From contig NZ_QPIJ01000027.1 in NCBI RefSeq assembly GCF_003336665.1, forward strand, positions 1 to 51,737: DNA of 51,737 bases. The letters run 5' to 3'. The notes under the pieces were generated by a model, which saw nothing but the letters and a program-made list of their open reading frames with translations, was not told the origin of the DNA and ran no database searches. Positions 33,092 to 42,805 of this stretch are shown here, one piece after another. Numbering within the stretch: the first letter of the stretch is position 1; each line of letters begins with the position of its first letter. The position numbers and the translations under genes were made by a program. The DNA is from Vreelandella rituensis (GTDB lineage: Bacteria > Pseudomonadota > Gammaproteobacteria > Pseudomonadales > Halomonadaceae).

Positions 33092-34681
33092 ATGAGCTCC
33101 TCTCAGCAAGCCGATGCCTCTCCGCCGTCCGCTTCGCCACCCCCACGCCGGGGGTTGATGCGTTCAGGCCTGATCGTCAGCGCCATGACCATGCTTTCAC
33201 GGGTGATGGGGTTGGTGCGTGATGTCGTGGTTGCCACGTTCCTGGGTGCCGGAAATGGGGCGGATGCCTTCTTTGTGGCATTCAAAATTCCCAATTTCCT
33301 GCGCCGTCTGTTTGCCGAAGGGGCGTTCAACCAGGCGTTCGTGCCGGTGCTGTCGGAATATTCCACCCAGCGAACCCAGCAAGAAATCCGTGAGCTGCTC
33401 AATGCCGTGGCGGGGAGTCTCACCGCCGTACTGGCGTTGATTACCGCCGTGGCGATGGTTGCGGCTCCTTGGCTGGTGTGGGTGTTTGCCCCCGGCTTCG
33501 GGCGTGACCCGGAAAAGTTGGCGCTCACTGCGGACATGCTGCAGCTGACGTTTCCGTATCTGCTGTTGATCTCGCTCACGGCATTTTCGGGTAGCGTGCT
33601 CAATACCTGGAACCGCTTTGCGGTGCCGGCCTTCACCCCGGTGCTGCTCAATCTCTCCTTGATCGGTTCGGCACTGTTATTGATGCCATTGATGAAAGAG
33701 CCGGCCATGGCGCTGGCCTGGGGGGTGCTGATAGCCGGGGCGGCGCAGCTGGTATTCCAGGTGCCGTTCTTGTTGCGCCTGGGCTTGATGCCGACGCCTT
33801 GGCCCAACTTTGCTCATGAAGGGGTGAAGCGGATACTCAAGCTGATGGTGCCGGCCCTGTTCGGGGTGTCGGTATCCCAGATCAATTTGCTGCTGGATAC
33901 CGTCCTGGCCTCATTGCTGGCGGCCGGGAGTGTTTCCTGGCTTTACTATTCGGACCGCCTGGTGGAGTTGCCGCTGGGGGTGTTCGGGGTGGCCATTGGT
34001 ACGGTGATTCTGCCGGCGCTTTCCAGACGGCATGCCGAGCAGTCTGCGGATCATTTTGCCGCCATGCTCGACTGGGCCATTCGGACCGTGCTGCTGCTCG
34101 GCTTGCCTGCCGCCTTGGCGTTGGCGATTCTTGCCGAGCCGCTGCTGATAACGCTGTTTCATTATGGGGCGATGACCGACCACGACATCGCCATGGCGGC
34201 GATGAGCCTGCGTGCCTACTCCTTCGGGTTAGTGGCCTTCATGTTGATCAAGGTGCTGGCACCGGGGTTTTTCGCGCGCCAGGATACCGCGACACCGGTG
34301 AAAGTGGGTATCGTGGCGATGGTCGCCAATATGGTGCTCAACCTGATGTTGATCTGGTCGTTGGCGCATGCGGGGCTGGCGTTGGCCACCGCGCTTTCGG
34401 CGTTTCTCAACGCGGGGCTGCTGGGGTATCTGTTGCACAAGCAGAAAGTACTGGTGTTTCAGCCTGGCTGGGGGCGTTATGGTGTGCAGTTGCTGGGCGG
34501 CTGCGTACTGATGAGCGCGTTGCTTGGGTGGCTGTCGCCTGCCTGGAATGAATGGTTGGACTGGGGGCTATGGCAACGCATCAGATGGATCAGCCTGTTG
34601 GTGGTACTGGGGGCGGGCATTTATTTCGCCTGGCTGGTGGCATTGGGCATGCGCTGGCGACATTTTCGTATCGCCGGCTGA
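33092..34681 (+). CDS. murJ: Lipid II flippase MurJ
   Basis: 529 aa (or 507 if starting at 33158), 14 predicted membrane helices, MOP-superfamily. N-terminal SAMTMLSRVMGLVRDVVVATFLGAG and LRRLFAEGAFNQAFVPVLSEY are MurJ hallmarks. Translocates lipid II to the periplasmic face. The ATG at 33092 has no ribosome-binding site and lies just at the right end of the structured insert; the ATG at 33158 (MRSGLIVSAM) starts at the conserved region and follows GGGGG with short spacing, so the start is uncertain. Confidence 0.94.
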   Translation: MSSSQQADASPPSASPPPRRGLMRSGLIVSAMTMLSRVMGLVRDVVVATFLGAGNGADAFFVAFKIPNFLRRLFAEGAFNQAFVPVLSEYSTQRTQQEIRELLNAVAGSLTAVLALITAVAMVAAPWLVWVFAPGFGRDPEKLALTADMLQLTFPYLLLISLTAFSGSVLNTWNRFAVPAFTPVLLNLSLIGSALLLMPLMKEPAMALAWGVLIAGAAQLVFQVPFLLRLGLMPTPWPNFAHEGVKRILKLMVPALFGVSVSQINLLLDTVLASLLAAGSVSWLYYSDRLVELPLGVFGVAIGTVILPALSRRHAEQSADHFAAMLDWAIRTVLLLGLPAALALAILAEPLLITLFHYGAMTDHDIAMAAMSLRAYSFGLVAFMLIKVLAPGFFARQDTATPVKVGIVAMVANMVLNLMLIWSLAHAGLALATALSAFLNAGLLGYLLHKQKVLVFQPGWGRYGVQLLGGCVLMSALLGWLSPAWNEWLDWGLWQRIRWISLLVVLGAGIYFAWLVALGMRWRHFRIAG

Positions 34682-34700
34682 GTAATGCGTCAAGCCATGG

Positions 34701-34729
34701 CTGCCAGCCGTCGGGCATTTCGTTATAAT
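34701..34729 (+). promoter_or_regulatory. Promoter candidate for the ribF-ileS-lspA-fkpB-ispH run
   Basis: CTGCCA (34701-34706), 17-bp spacer, perfect TATAAT (34724-34729), about 45 bp before ribF. Confidence 0.65.
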
Positions 34730-34774
34730 CGGTGGCCTTTTGTGGGCCACGTCAACCAGGGCTGAACGGATTTC

Positions 34775-35836
34775 ATGCGCGTCATTCGAGGACTGCACAA
34801 TCTGCGTGAATCGCATCGTGGCTGCGTGGCGACCATCGGCAATTTTGATGGCGTGCATCGCGGTCATCAGGCGATCTTGGAACAATGCCGCGAACATGCG
34901 GCACGGCTTGGCGTGCAGGTTACCGTGGTGGTCTTTGAGCCTCAGCCACGTGAGTTCTTTGCCGGTGACCAGGCGCCACCACGCCTGACGCGCTTGCGGG
35001 AAAAGGTTCGCTTGCTGGCGGAGCACGGCGCCGAGCAGGTGCTGTGCCTGCCGTTCAATGACGCCCTGCGCAGCCTCACTGCACGGGAATTCATCGATCA
35101 GGTGCTGATCGAGGGGCTGGGTGTACGCCACCTGGTGGTGGGGGATGACTTTCGTTACGGTTGCGATCGCCGGGGCGATTTCACCTTGCTGGAGGCGGTG
35201 GGGCGCGAGCATGGCTTCGGTGTTGAACACACCCGTACCTTCACCCTGGATGACGAACGGGTTTCCAGCAGCCGGGTACGCACACTGCTCCTGAGTGGCA
35301 ATTTTTCCGCCACCGCCCGTCTGTTGGGGCGCCCTTACAGCCTGTCAGGGCGGGTGGTGCGTGACCAGCAGCTAGGGCGCACCATCGGCGTGCCCACCGC
35401 CAATATCCCCTTGTTGCCCCAATCGCTGACGTTGCGCGGTGTGTACGTGGTGTTCGCCGAACTTGCCGACGGGCGCTATTACGGCGGGGTGGCCAATGTC
35501 GGTTGGCGGCCTACGGTCGAGGCGGACCGTCCCACCCTGGAAGTGCATTTGTTCGATTTCGAAGGCGACCTCTATGGCGAACGGCTTACGGTCTATCCTT
35601 GCGCGCGGCTGCGCGGTGAAATCAAGTTTGACGGTCTCCAGGCCCTTAAAGCGCAGATAAACCGCGACCAGGCACGCGCACGGGACTACCTGGCGGCGCA
35701 TCCCTGCTTGGCCGATGGCACCTTTCATCTGGCTGATGGCTCTTTTCCGCTGGCATCCGCGCCGTTGGGGCGTGATGCAGTAACTTCTTCTGAATCTTCG
35801 TCGGCGGGACGTTCCGCCGATCATAACGACGGCTGA
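34775..35836 (+). CDS. ribF: Bifunctional riboflavin kinase / FAD synthetase RibF
   Basis: 353 aa. The N-terminal FMN adenylyltransferase domain has the [13 protein letters not shown] nucleotidyltransferase motif and [10 protein letters not shown]; the C-terminal riboflavin kinase has [13 protein letters not shown] and RGVYVVF. Makes FMN and FAD. The last ~40 residues after the kinase domain are Ser/Ala-rich and probably disordered. Followed 7 nt later by ileS. Confidence 0.97.
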   Translation: MRVIRGLHNLRESHRGCVATIGNFDGVHRGHQAILEQCREHAARLGVQVTVVVFEPQPREFFAGDQAPPRLTRLREKVRLLAEHGAEQVLCLPFNDALRSLTAREFIDQVLIEGLGVRHLVVGDDFRYGCDRRGDFTLLEAVGREHGFGVEHTRTFTLDDERVSSSRVRTLLLSGNFSATARLLGRPYSLSGRVVRDQQLGRTIGVPTANIPLLPQSLTLRGVYVVFAELADGRYYGGVANVGWRPTVEADRPTLEVHLFDFEGDLYGERLTVYPCARLRGEIKFDGLQALKAQINRDQARARDYLAAHPCLADGTFHLADGSFPLASAPLGRDAVTSSESSSAGRSADHNDG

Positions 35837-35843
35837 CCGGACT

Positions 35844-38675
35844 ATGGATTACAAGCACACGCTGAACCTGCCCGAAACCGAATTTCCCATGCGCGGCATG
35901 CTGCCCAAGCGTGAGCCGGGCCGGGTTTCCCAGTGGCAGGATATGAAGCTCTACCAGCGCCTGCGTGAAGAACGGGCGGGAAAACCACTGTTCGTGCTGC
36001 ACGATGGCCCTCCTTATGCCAACGGCAGCATTCATATCGGTCACGCCGTCAACAAGATTCTCAAGGATATCATCGTCAAGTCGAAGAACTTGGCGGGTTT
36101 CGATGCGCCTTACGTGCCGGGCTGGGATTGCCACGGACTGCCTATCGAACACAAGGTGGAAACCACCCACGGCAAGCACTTGGAACCCGAAAAAGCACGC
36201 GGACTATGCCGGGACTACGCCACTGCCCAGATCGAAACCCAGTTGACCGATTTCGTGCGCCTGGGTGTGGTGGGCGACTGGGATAATCCTTACCGCTCGA
36301 TGGATTACGTCAACGAAGCCGGTGAAATTCGCGCCCTGGCGGACATGGTCAAGGCCGGCTATGTCTTCAAGGGCCTGAAGCCGGTCAACTGGTGTTTCGA
36401 TTGTGGCTCGGCGCTGGCCGAGGCCGAAGTCGAGTACGCCGACAAGAAATCCGACGCCATCGATGTCGCCTTCCCGGTGGAAGATGCCGACAAGCTGGCC
36501 GCCGCCTTTGGTTTGAGCGAACTGCCCAAGCCTGCCGCGGTAGTCATCTGGACCACCACTCCCTGGACGATTCCCGCCAACCAGGCGCTGAACATCCATC
36601 CTGAGTTCACCTACGCCCTGGTGGACGTGGGCGAGCGTTTGCTGTTGCTGGTGGAAGACCTGGTGGCCTCATGCCTGGAACGCTTCGGCCTGGAAGGCGA
36701 GGTGATAGCAACGGCCAAGGGTGACAGCCTCGATCTGATCAATTTCCGCCACCCGTTTTATGAGCGTCTCTCGCCGGTGTACCTGGCGGAGTATGTGGAA
36801 GCCGAGGTCGGCAGTACCGGTATCGTTCACTCGGCGCCCGCCTACGGCATGGACGATTTCGTCACCTGCCGTGAGCACGGCATGAGCTTCGACGATATCG
36901 AAAGCCCGGTACAGGGCAGCGGCGTCTATTCCGATGAACTGCCGTTCTTCGGCGGGCAAATGATCTGGAAGGCCAACCCGCATATCATCGAAAAGCTGCG
37001 CGAAGTGGGTGCGCTGATGGCGCATACGCCCATCAAGCACAGCTACATGCACTGCTGGCGCCACAAGACGCCGGTGATCTATCGCGCCACCGCCCAGTGG
37101 TTCGTGGGCATGGACGTGACAGGCAAGGACGGCAAGACCCTGCGCGAACGGGCGCTTGAAGGTATCGAGGCCACCGAGTTCACGCCCGCCTGGGGCCAGG
37201 CGCGTCTGCACTCGATGATCGCCAACCGCCCGGACTGGTGCATCTCGCGCCAGCGCAACTGGGGCGTGCCGATTCCGTTCTTCCTCGACAAGGCCAGCGG
37301 CGAACTGCACCCGCGCACCGTCGAGCTGATGGAAGAAGCCGCCAAGCGTGTCGAGAAGGAAGGCATCGATGCCTGGTTCCGTCTCGAGCCCGCCGAGCTT
37401 CTCGGCGAAGAAGCGGATAATTACGAGAAAGTCACCGATACCCTAGATGTGTGGTTCGACTCCGGCACCACCCATCGCCACGTGCTGCGCGGCTCGCACC
37501 CCCACGGCCACGACCAGGGGCCGATCGCGGATCTGTACCTGGAGGGTTCCGACCAGCACCGCGGCTGGTTCCACTCCTCGCTGCTGACGGGGTGCGCCAT
37601 CGACGGCCATCCGCCTTATCGTCAACTGCTGACCCATGGTTTCACCGTGGACGCTCAGGGGCGCAAGATGTCCAAGTCGGTCGGCAACGTGGTCGCTCCT
37701 CAGACCGTCATGGACAAGCTCGGCGCGGATATCCTGCGCCTGTGGGTGGCCTCCACCGATTATTCCGGTGAAATGGCGGTTTCGGATGAAATCCTCACGC
37801 GTACCGCTGATGTGTATCGCCGGATTCGCAATACCTCGCGTTTTCTGCTTTCCAACCTGAATGGCTTCGAGCCGGAACGCGATCAGGTGGCGTTCGAGGA
37901 CATGCTGGCGCTGGATCAATGGGTGGTGGATCGCGCCGCGCAACTCCAGGCACGCATCGACAAGGCTTATGAAGAGTACCGCTTCCTGGATGTCTATCAA
38001 CAAGTGCATGGTTTCTGTGCCCGCGAGCTGGGCGGATTCTACCTGGATGTGATCAAGGACCGTCAGTACACCACCCAGGCCGACTCGCTGGCCCGGCGCA
38101 GCGCTCAAACCGCGTTGTATCAGGTCGTCGAAGCGCTTTCCCGCTGGGTGGCACCGATTCTCTCCTTCACCGCCGAGGAAATTTACGAGCATATTCCCGG
38201 CAAGCGTGGCGACAGTGTGCTGCTGGAAACCTACTACACCGGCCTGGGCATGCTGGACGCAGACGCCTCCATGGGGCGTGATTTCTGGGAGCAGGTGCTG
38301 GACGTCAAGCAGGCGGTCAACAAACGCCTGGAAGATGCGCGTAACGTCAAGCTGATCAAAGGTAGCCTTGCCGCCGAAGTGACCTTGTTCGTGGACGATT
38401 CTCTGCGCGCCACCCTGGCGAAGCTGGGCGATGAACTGCGCTTCGTGATGCTGACCAGCGACGTGACGCTGGCACCTTTGGCCGAGGCAGGCAGTGCCGA
38501 GACCACCGAGCTTGACGGCTTGAAAGTCGCGGTTGCCGCGAGCCCGCACCAGAAGTGCGAACGTTGCTGGCATCACCGTGAAGACGTAGGCACCCATGCC
38601 GATCATCCCGACCTCTGTGGTCGCTGTATCAGCAACCTGCCGGAAGGATCGGGTGAAGTGCGTCACTATGCTTGA
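35844..38675 (+). CDS. ileS: Isoleucyl-tRNA synthetase
   Basis: 943 aa class I synthetase, ileS1 (bacterial) type. HIGH at residues 64-67 ([13 protein letters not shown]), KMSKS at 608-612, a CP1 editing domain between ([15 protein letters not shown]), and the C-terminal zinc site C905, C908, C925, C928 (CERCWHH...CGRC). 7 nt after ribF, in the usual ribF-ileS-lspA operon. Confidence 0.98.
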   Translation: MDYKHTLNLPETEFPMRGMLPKREPGRVSQWQDMKLYQRLREERAGKPLFVLHDGPPYANGSIHIGHAVNKILKDIIVKSKNLAGFDAPYVPGWDCHGLPIEHKVETTHGKHLEPEKARGLCRDYATAQIETQLTDFVRLGVVGDWDNPYRSMDYVNEAGEIRALADMVKAGYVFKGLKPVNWCFDCGSALAEAEVEYADKKSDAIDVAFPVEDADKLAAAFGLSELPKPAAVVIWTTTPWTIPANQALNIHPEFTYALVDVGERLLLLVEDLVASCLERFGLEGEVIATAKGDSLDLINFRHPFYERLSPVYLAEYVEAEVGSTGIVHSAPAYGMDDFVTCREHGMSFDDIESPVQGSGVYSDELPFFGGQMIWKANPHIIEKLREVGALMAHTPIKHSYMHCWRHKTPVIYRATAQWFVGMDVTGKDGKTLRERALEGIEATEFTPAWGQARLHSMIANRPDWCISRQRNWGVPIPFFLDKASGELHPRTVELMEEAAKRVEKEGIDAWFRLEPAELLGEEADNYEKVTDTLDVWFDSGTTHRHVLRGSHPHGHDQGPIADLYLEGSDQHRGWFHSSLLTGCAIDGHPPYRQLLTHGFTVDAQGRKMSKSVGNVVAPQTVMDKLGADILRLWVASTDYSGEMAVSDEILTRTADVYRRIRNTSRFLLSNLNGFEPERDQVAFEDMLALDQWVVDRAAQLQARIDKAYEEYRFLDVYQQVHGFCARELGGFYLDVIKDRQYTTQADSLARRSAQTALYQVVEALSRWVAPILSFTAEEIYEHIPGKRGDSVLLETYYTGLGMLDADASMGRDFWEQVLDVKQAVNKRLEDARNVKLIKGSLAAEVTLFVDDSLRATLAKLGDELRFVMLTSDVTLAPLAEAGSAETTELDGLKVAVAASPHQKCERCWHHREDVGTHADHPDLCGRCISNLPEGSGEVRHYA

Positions 38676-38709
38676 AGAAAAGCAGCCTAAAGGACAAGGC
38701 AAGGAGCCG

Positions 38710-39225
38710 ATGACGGCTGAAAGCGTGCCGCCCATGCGCCAGCCACTGCGCTGGCTGTGGCTGTCCCTGATGGTGATCGTGCTGGATCTGGCCACCAAAT
38801 ATGTCGCCAGCGCCATGCTCGGCTATGCTCAACCGGTGGAAGTGCTGCCGTTTTTCAACTTGACGCTACTGCATAACACCGGCGCCGCCTTCAGCTTCCT
38901 GGCAAGCCACCCCGGCTGGCAGCGATGGTTCTTCGCCTTGGTGGCTATCGGGGCCAGTGTGGGTTTGACCATCTGGTTGCGTCGGCTCAAGGCCGATGAA
39001 ACCCTGTTGGCAGGCTCACTGGCATTGATCATCGGCGGGGCGCTGGGCAATCTGTATGACCGCCTTGTGCATGGCTATGTGGTGGATTTTCTCTCCTTCC
39101 ATGTGGCGGGCTGGTACTACCCGGCATTCAACGTGGCGGATATTGCCATCACCTTGGGTGCTGCGGGCCTGATCTGGGAGTCGCTGTTCGGTGAAAAGCG
39201 TCGACGTAGCAAGCGCCAATCCTAA
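38710..39225 (+). CDS. lspA: Lipoprotein signal peptidase LspA
   Basis: 171 aa, four membrane helices. Cleaves prolipoproteins at the lipidated Cys. Catalytic aspartates lie in GNLYDRLVHGYVVDF and FNVADIAI; the NTGAAFSFL motif is intact. ATG at 38710 with AAGGAG three nt upstream is preferred; ATG at 38668 overlaps the ileS stop and is an alternative that would add 14 residues. The first helix has VLDLATKY where DQxTK is usual. Confidence 0.95.
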   Translation: MTAESVPPMRQPLRWLWLSLMVIVLDLATKYVASAMLGYAQPVEVLPFFNLTLLHNTGAAFSFLASHPGWQRWFFALVAIGASVGLTIWLRRLKADETLLAGSLALIIGGALGNLYDRLVHGYVVDFLSFHVAGWYYPAFNVADIAITLGAAGLIWESLFGEKRRRSKRQS

Positions 39226-39251
39226 CCCTGTATTTTGATGACGAGTGCCCT

Positions 39252-39698
39252 ATGACCGATTATCCGATAGATGAAAACATGGAAGTCACCCTGCACTTCA
39301 CCCTGAAACTGGAAGATGGCACGGTGGTGGATACCACGCTCGAGAAACCGCCCGCCACTTTTCAGTTCGGTGACGGCAACCTGCCGCCGGGGTTCGAGAA
39401 CCCGCTGAAAGGGCTGAAAAAAGGCGAAAGCGGCTGTTTCACGATTACCCCGGAGCACGCTTTCGGCCAGCAGAACCCTCAGAACATTCAGCTGCTCAAA
39501 CTGGACGATTTTGCTGATGAAACGCCGGAAATCGGCATGGTGATGTCGTTTGCCGATGCCGCGGGGGGTGAACTGCCGGGGGTGATCAAGAGCATCGAGG
39601 GCAATCAGGTGGAAGTGGACTTTAACCATCCGCTGGCTGGGCGTACCCTGACGTTTGATGTAGAAGTGCTGGAGGTAACGCCCGTTACGACTCATTAA
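39252..39698 (+). CDS. fkpB: FKBP-type peptidyl-prolyl isomerase FkpB (SlpA)
   Basis: 148 aa SlpA-like FKBP with an inserted flap. [44 protein letters not shown] and [19 protein letters not shown] are typical. Cytoplasmic chaperone-like isomerase. Lies between lspA and ispH as in many gammaproteobacteria. Confidence 0.96.
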   Translation: MTDYPIDENMEVTLHFTLKLEDGTVVDTTLEKPPATFQFGDGNLPPGFENPLKGLKKGESGCFTITPEHAFGQQNPQNIQLLKLDDFADETPEIGMVMSFADAAGGELPGVIKSIEGNQVEVDFNHPLAGRTLTFDVEVLEVTPVTTH

Positions 39699-39774
39699 CG
39701 GTCGCTCCTTTAATAGCGCACTTTCCCGTTATCACTCGATACGATGCCCACCGGCATCAAGGCAAGGCCTCTTT

Positions 39775-40758
39775 ATGCAAACCCCGCCTGTGGAACAGAC
39801 CTCCATGCAAATCAAGCTCGCCAACCCGCGTGGCTTCTGCGCCGGTGTGGATCGTGCCATCGAAATCGTCAATCGCGCCCTGGATGTGTTCGGCCCGCCG
39901 ATCTACGTGCGTCATGAAGTCGTGCATAACCGCTTCGTGGTGGAAACGTTACGCGAACGTGGCGCGATTTTCGTTGAAGAACTGCATGAAGTACCGGATG
40001 ACGTCATCGTGATCTTCTCCGCCCACGGGGTTTCACGCGCGGTTCAGGAGGATGCCCAACGGCGTGGGCTGAAAGTGTTCGATGCGACCTGCCCATTGGT
40101 CACCAAGGTGCATATGGAAGTGCTGCGCTACGCCAAGCGCGGCCAGGAATGCGTGCTGATCGGCCATGAAGGCCACCCGGAAGTGGAAGGCACCATGGGG
40201 CGTTACGATACTCAGCATGGCGGCCACATCTATCTGGTGGAAGACGAAGCGGATGCCGCCCGGCTTGAAGTCAACAACCCGAGCACCCTGGCGTTCGTTA
40301 CCCAGACGACGCTCTCCATGGACGACACCGCCAAGGTGATCGATGTGCTGCGCGGAAAGTTTCCCGAGATCCAGGGGCCGCGCAAGAACGATATTTGCTA
40401 CGCCACCCAAAACCGCCAGGATGCCGTGCGCGAGCTTGCCGCCGAAAGTGACTTGCTGCTCGTGGTGGGAAGCCCGAACAGCTCCAACTCCAACCGCTTG
40501 CGGGAGCTTTCCGAACGCATGGGCACCCCGGCCTATCTGATCGATAACGCCGAGCAGATTCAGCCGGATTGGCTCGAAGGGGTAAGCAATATCGGGATTA
40601 CCGCCGGCGCCAGCGCGCCGGAAGTATTGGTCAAGGGTGTGATAGAGCGGTTGCAGTCCCTGGGCGCGACAGTGCCGCAAGAACTTGCCGGGCGCGAAGA
40701 AACCATCACTTTTTCCATGCCAACTGAGCTACGTCAAGCAGTGATCGCCAGCAGCTGA
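39775..40758 (+). CDS. ispH: 4-hydroxy-3-methylbut-2-enyl diphosphate reductase IspH (LytB)
   Basis: 327 aa; last enzyme of the MEP isoprenoid pathway, making IPP and DMAPP. 4Fe-4S cysteines C22 (GFCAGVDRA), C106 (DATCPLV) and C208 (NDICYATQ), plus the substrate loop [10 protein letters not shown], are present. The start at 39775 has AAGG 7 nt upstream; ATG at 39805 ([12 protein letters not shown]) matches the E. coli start and is an alternative. Confidence 0.97.
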   Translation: MQTPPVEQTSMQIKLANPRGFCAGVDRAIEIVNRALDVFGPPIYVRHEVVHNRFVVETLRERGAIFVEELHEVPDDVIVIFSAHGVSRAVQEDAQRRGLKVFDATCPLVTKVHMEVLRYAKRGQECVLIGHEGHPEVEGTMGRYDTQHGGHIYLVEDEADAARLEVNNPSTLAFVTQTTLSMDDTAKVIDVLRGKFPEIQGPRKNDICYATQNRQDAVRELAAESDLLLVVGSPNSSNSNRLRELSERMGTPAYLIDNAEQIQPDWLEGVSNIGITAGASAPEVLVKGVIERLQSLGATVPQELAGREETITFSMPTELRQAVIASS

Positions 40759-40766
40759 TGCAAACA

Positions 40767-40810
40767 GTACCAGTTTGAGACATACTGAAACGGTATGAAA
40801 AAACTGGTAC
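40767..40810 (+). promoter_or_regulatory. Two-tier hairpin between ispH and the first pilin gene
   Basis: Perfect outer stem GTACCAGTTT (40767-40776) / AAACTGGTAC (40801-40810) with inner CATAC/GTATG (40781-40785 / 40793-40797). It covers a possible ATG at 40795 and ends 1 bp before the AGGAG that serves the GTG at 40825. No T-run follows, so translational control or an operator is as likely as termination. Confidence 0.6.
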
Positions 40811-40824
40811 AGGAGATCGCCCGC

Positions 40825-41277
40825 GTGACCAGAACCTTCCTTTCTCACCACGCCGGCCGGCCCACCGCCCGCCAGCGTGGCTTTACGCTGATCGAGCTGA
40901 TGATCGTTGTTGTCATCATCGGCATCATCGCCTCCGTGGCCTATCCCAGCTATACCCGCTATGTGGAACGCAGCCAGCGCGCTGAAGCCAACGCGGTGCT
41001 GATGGAGACGGCGAGTATTCTAGAACGCTGTTATACAAAGAATTACAGCTATGAAGACTGTGATGGAGATAACACTAATGACAATAGTGAAGCTAAAGAT
41101 TATCTAGGTAAGCAATCAAATGACTTATATACATTTGCTGGTGAAAATGCCGGTATTGATGCCACTGCAGGAAGCTATACAGTCAGTGCAATAGGCGAAG
41201 CAGGGCGTGTGAAAACTGAGTGCGCGACTTTGGTGCTGCATAGTGATGGTGATCGTACTCCTAGCGACTGCTGGTAA
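40825..41277 (+). CDS. pilE: PilE-like type IV minor pilin
   Basis: 150 aa from the GTG start chosen for its AGGAG 9 nt upstream; ATG at 40795 would add 10 residues. Class III leader RQRG followed by [22 protein letters not shown] with the +5 Glu, so it is a substrate of the PilD prepilin peptidase. The C-terminal region has [11 protein letters not shown] and ends in a CW pair, giving possible disulfides. From about 41030 the base composition turns AT-rich. First of five pilin-like genes; the position right after ispH matches P. aeruginosa pilE next to lytB. Confidence 0.88.
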   Translation: MTRTFLSHHAGRPTARQRGFTLIELMIVVVIIGIIASVAYPSYTRYVERSQRAEANAVLMETASILERCYTKNYSYEDCDGDNTNDNSEAKDYLGKQSNDLYTFAGENAGIDATAGSYTVSAIGEAGRVKTECATLVLHSDGDRTPSDCW

Positions 41278-41280
41278 CGT

Positions 41281-41727
41281 ATGAAACAACGCGGCTTCAC
41301 TCTGATTGAACTGCTGATTACCTTGGCCATCGCTGCCATTCTGGCCACGGTGGCCGTGCCCGCGTTTTCTACCTTTCTTGCACGTCAGCAGCTTGCCAGT
41401 GACACCAACGAGCTTCTTTCTGGGCTGAACTTTGCGCGAAGCAAGGCAATTACCCTACGGAAAAATGTCTCTTTCGACTTAACTCAAGGTGACGGTGAAG
41501 CCTGGAAGTATGAAGTAGAGGATGAATCAGGCAATCTATTGCGTCGCCGACAAGGTGGCAATCAGCGCATAGAGGTGACGTCCGAAACAGTGACCTTCGA
41601 CAGACTGGGCCGTCGTTCCAGCTGCTCTCCTGCATGCACCATCACGCTTGCGCATGATCACAAAGACTTGGATGCCCGAGATATCGTGATAACCCCCATG
41701 GGAAGCGCCCGCAGAGGTGAGCCATGA
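41281..41727 (+). CDS. GspH/FimU-type minor pseudopilin
   Basis: 148 aa, leader MKQRG then FTLIELLITLAIAAILATVAVPAF. The GspH domain shows LLSGLNFARSKAITLRKNVSF, and a C-C pair in SSCSPACTITLAH. Starts 3 nt after the pilE-like stop; its stop overlaps pilV (ATGA). Probably the FimU or FimT role, priming pilus assembly with PilV, PilW and PilX. Confidence 0.88.
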   Translation: MKQRGFTLIELLITLAIAAILATVAVPAFSTFLARQQLASDTNELLSGLNFARSKAITLRKNVSFDLTQGDGEAWKYEVEDESGNLLRRRQGGNQRIEVTSETVTFDRLGRRSSCSPACTITLAHDHKDLDARDIVITPMGSARRGEP

Positions 41728-42188
41728 GCATGAGATCCTCAATGAGTCAGAAAGGCTTCAGTTTGATCGAGGCACTCATCGCCTTGGTGATTCTCTCCAT
41801 GGGCCTGATGGGAGTCGCTGCAATGCAACTCAAAGCACTGCAAAGCGCGACTGCAGGCTACCAGCGCTCGGTGGCAACGCTCGCGGCGGTGGATGCCCAA
41901 GAAAGGCTATGGGCCAGATTGCCAGATTTAGCGGAAAATGGTCAAGACTGTAAAAATATTGACATTGATAGTGTCGAAACAGCTTGGAAAAATTGGTGGA
42001 GTATTGATGAAGCATCGAATCCATTGCGAAATGCTCTGTGGGGTGAAAGTAGAATAGAACCTGCTCAATCAGAAGATAACCAAGATATTGATTGTGAATT
42101 TACCATTACGATTGAGTTGAGTGACGGTCCTGGCGATATAGATACCGATATCTTTACCTATAATTTACGCCTTCCCGAAAAGCCTTGA
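41724..42188 (+). CDS. pilV: Type IV minor pilin PilV-like
   Basis: 154 aa, SQKG leader and FSLIEALIALVILSMGLMGVAAMQ, the PilV pattern with Glu at +5. The first 65 residues are GC-rich like the host; after about 41930 the DNA is AT-rich. ATGA overlap with the previous gene. Confidence 0.88.
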   Translation: MSMRSSMSQKGFSLIEALIALVILSMGLMGVAAMQLKALQSATAGYQRSVATLAAVDAQERLWARLPDLAENGQDCKNIDIDSVETAWKNWWSIDEASNPLRNALWGESRIEPAQSEDNQDIDCEFTITIELSDGPGDIDTDIFTYNLRLPEKP

Positions 42189-42196
42189 GGTTTATT

Positions 42197-42805
42197 ATGT
42201 TCTCGCACCGGCAATCAGGCTTTACCCTCGTTGAACTGATGGTCGCCATGGTGGTAGGCACCGTTATTATTTTGGGCGCCGGTCAGCTTTTTCTTACCAC
42301 ACTTCAGACCTTTCAGAAAGTTAAAGAGATTAGCCAAAAACAGGAAGTTTTGGTGTTTGCGGCCAGTTCTATTGTTAATAGTGTGCGCAGTAGCAGCGCT
42401 GGAAGTTATGGTGATAGTGGCTATTCATTGAAGTGTGAAATGTCTGAAGATGAAAGTTTTTGCAAGTGTGTAATATATAAAGACCAAGGTGAGCCAATTT
42501 TAAATTTCAAGAAAGATATTGTATTAGATCAGTGTGCTAACGAAGAGGATTTAAGCAAGCCGTCAGAGAAAAATGAGTATTTGTATAGTGTAGAATTTCC
42601 AATTGAAGTAGATGGTAAAATTATCAAGTTTAATGTTGCTAGCCGTGGTGAGATTTTAGATGAATACTATGGCGACACAGAAGGCGATACAGGTAAAACG
42701 CCTGAGGGTTTTTACACAGACGGCACAAGAATGTACAACGATGACTGTTATTCTGGAAGCAGCAATAATTTTAAGCTAAAGTTTGAAGGATGTAATGCAC
42801 CATGA
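42197..42805 (+). CDS. pilW: Type IV minor pilin PilW-like
   Basis: 202 aa from the ATG at 42197 with GAGG 6 nt upstream (an in-frame TTG at 42185 is less likely). Leader HRQSG then FTLVELMVAMVVGTVIILGAGQLF. The long C-terminal domain has four or more Cys. It is strongly AT-rich after about 42410. ATGA overlap with pilX. Confidence 0.87.
   Translation: MFSHRQSGFTLVELMVAMVVGTVIILGAGQLFLTTLQTFQKVKEISQKQEVLVFAASSIVNSVRSSSAGSYGDSGYSLKCEMSEDESFCKCVIYKDQGEPILNFKKDIVLDQCANEEDLSKPSEKNEYLYSVEFPIEVDGKIIKFNVASRGEILDEYYGDTEGDTGKTPEGFYTDGTRMYNDDCYSGSSNNFKLKFEGCNAP

Noticed and set aside
37443..38816. 457-aa minus-strand open frame opposite ileS and lspA
   Set aside because: Shadow of a highly conserved coding region in GC-rich DNA.
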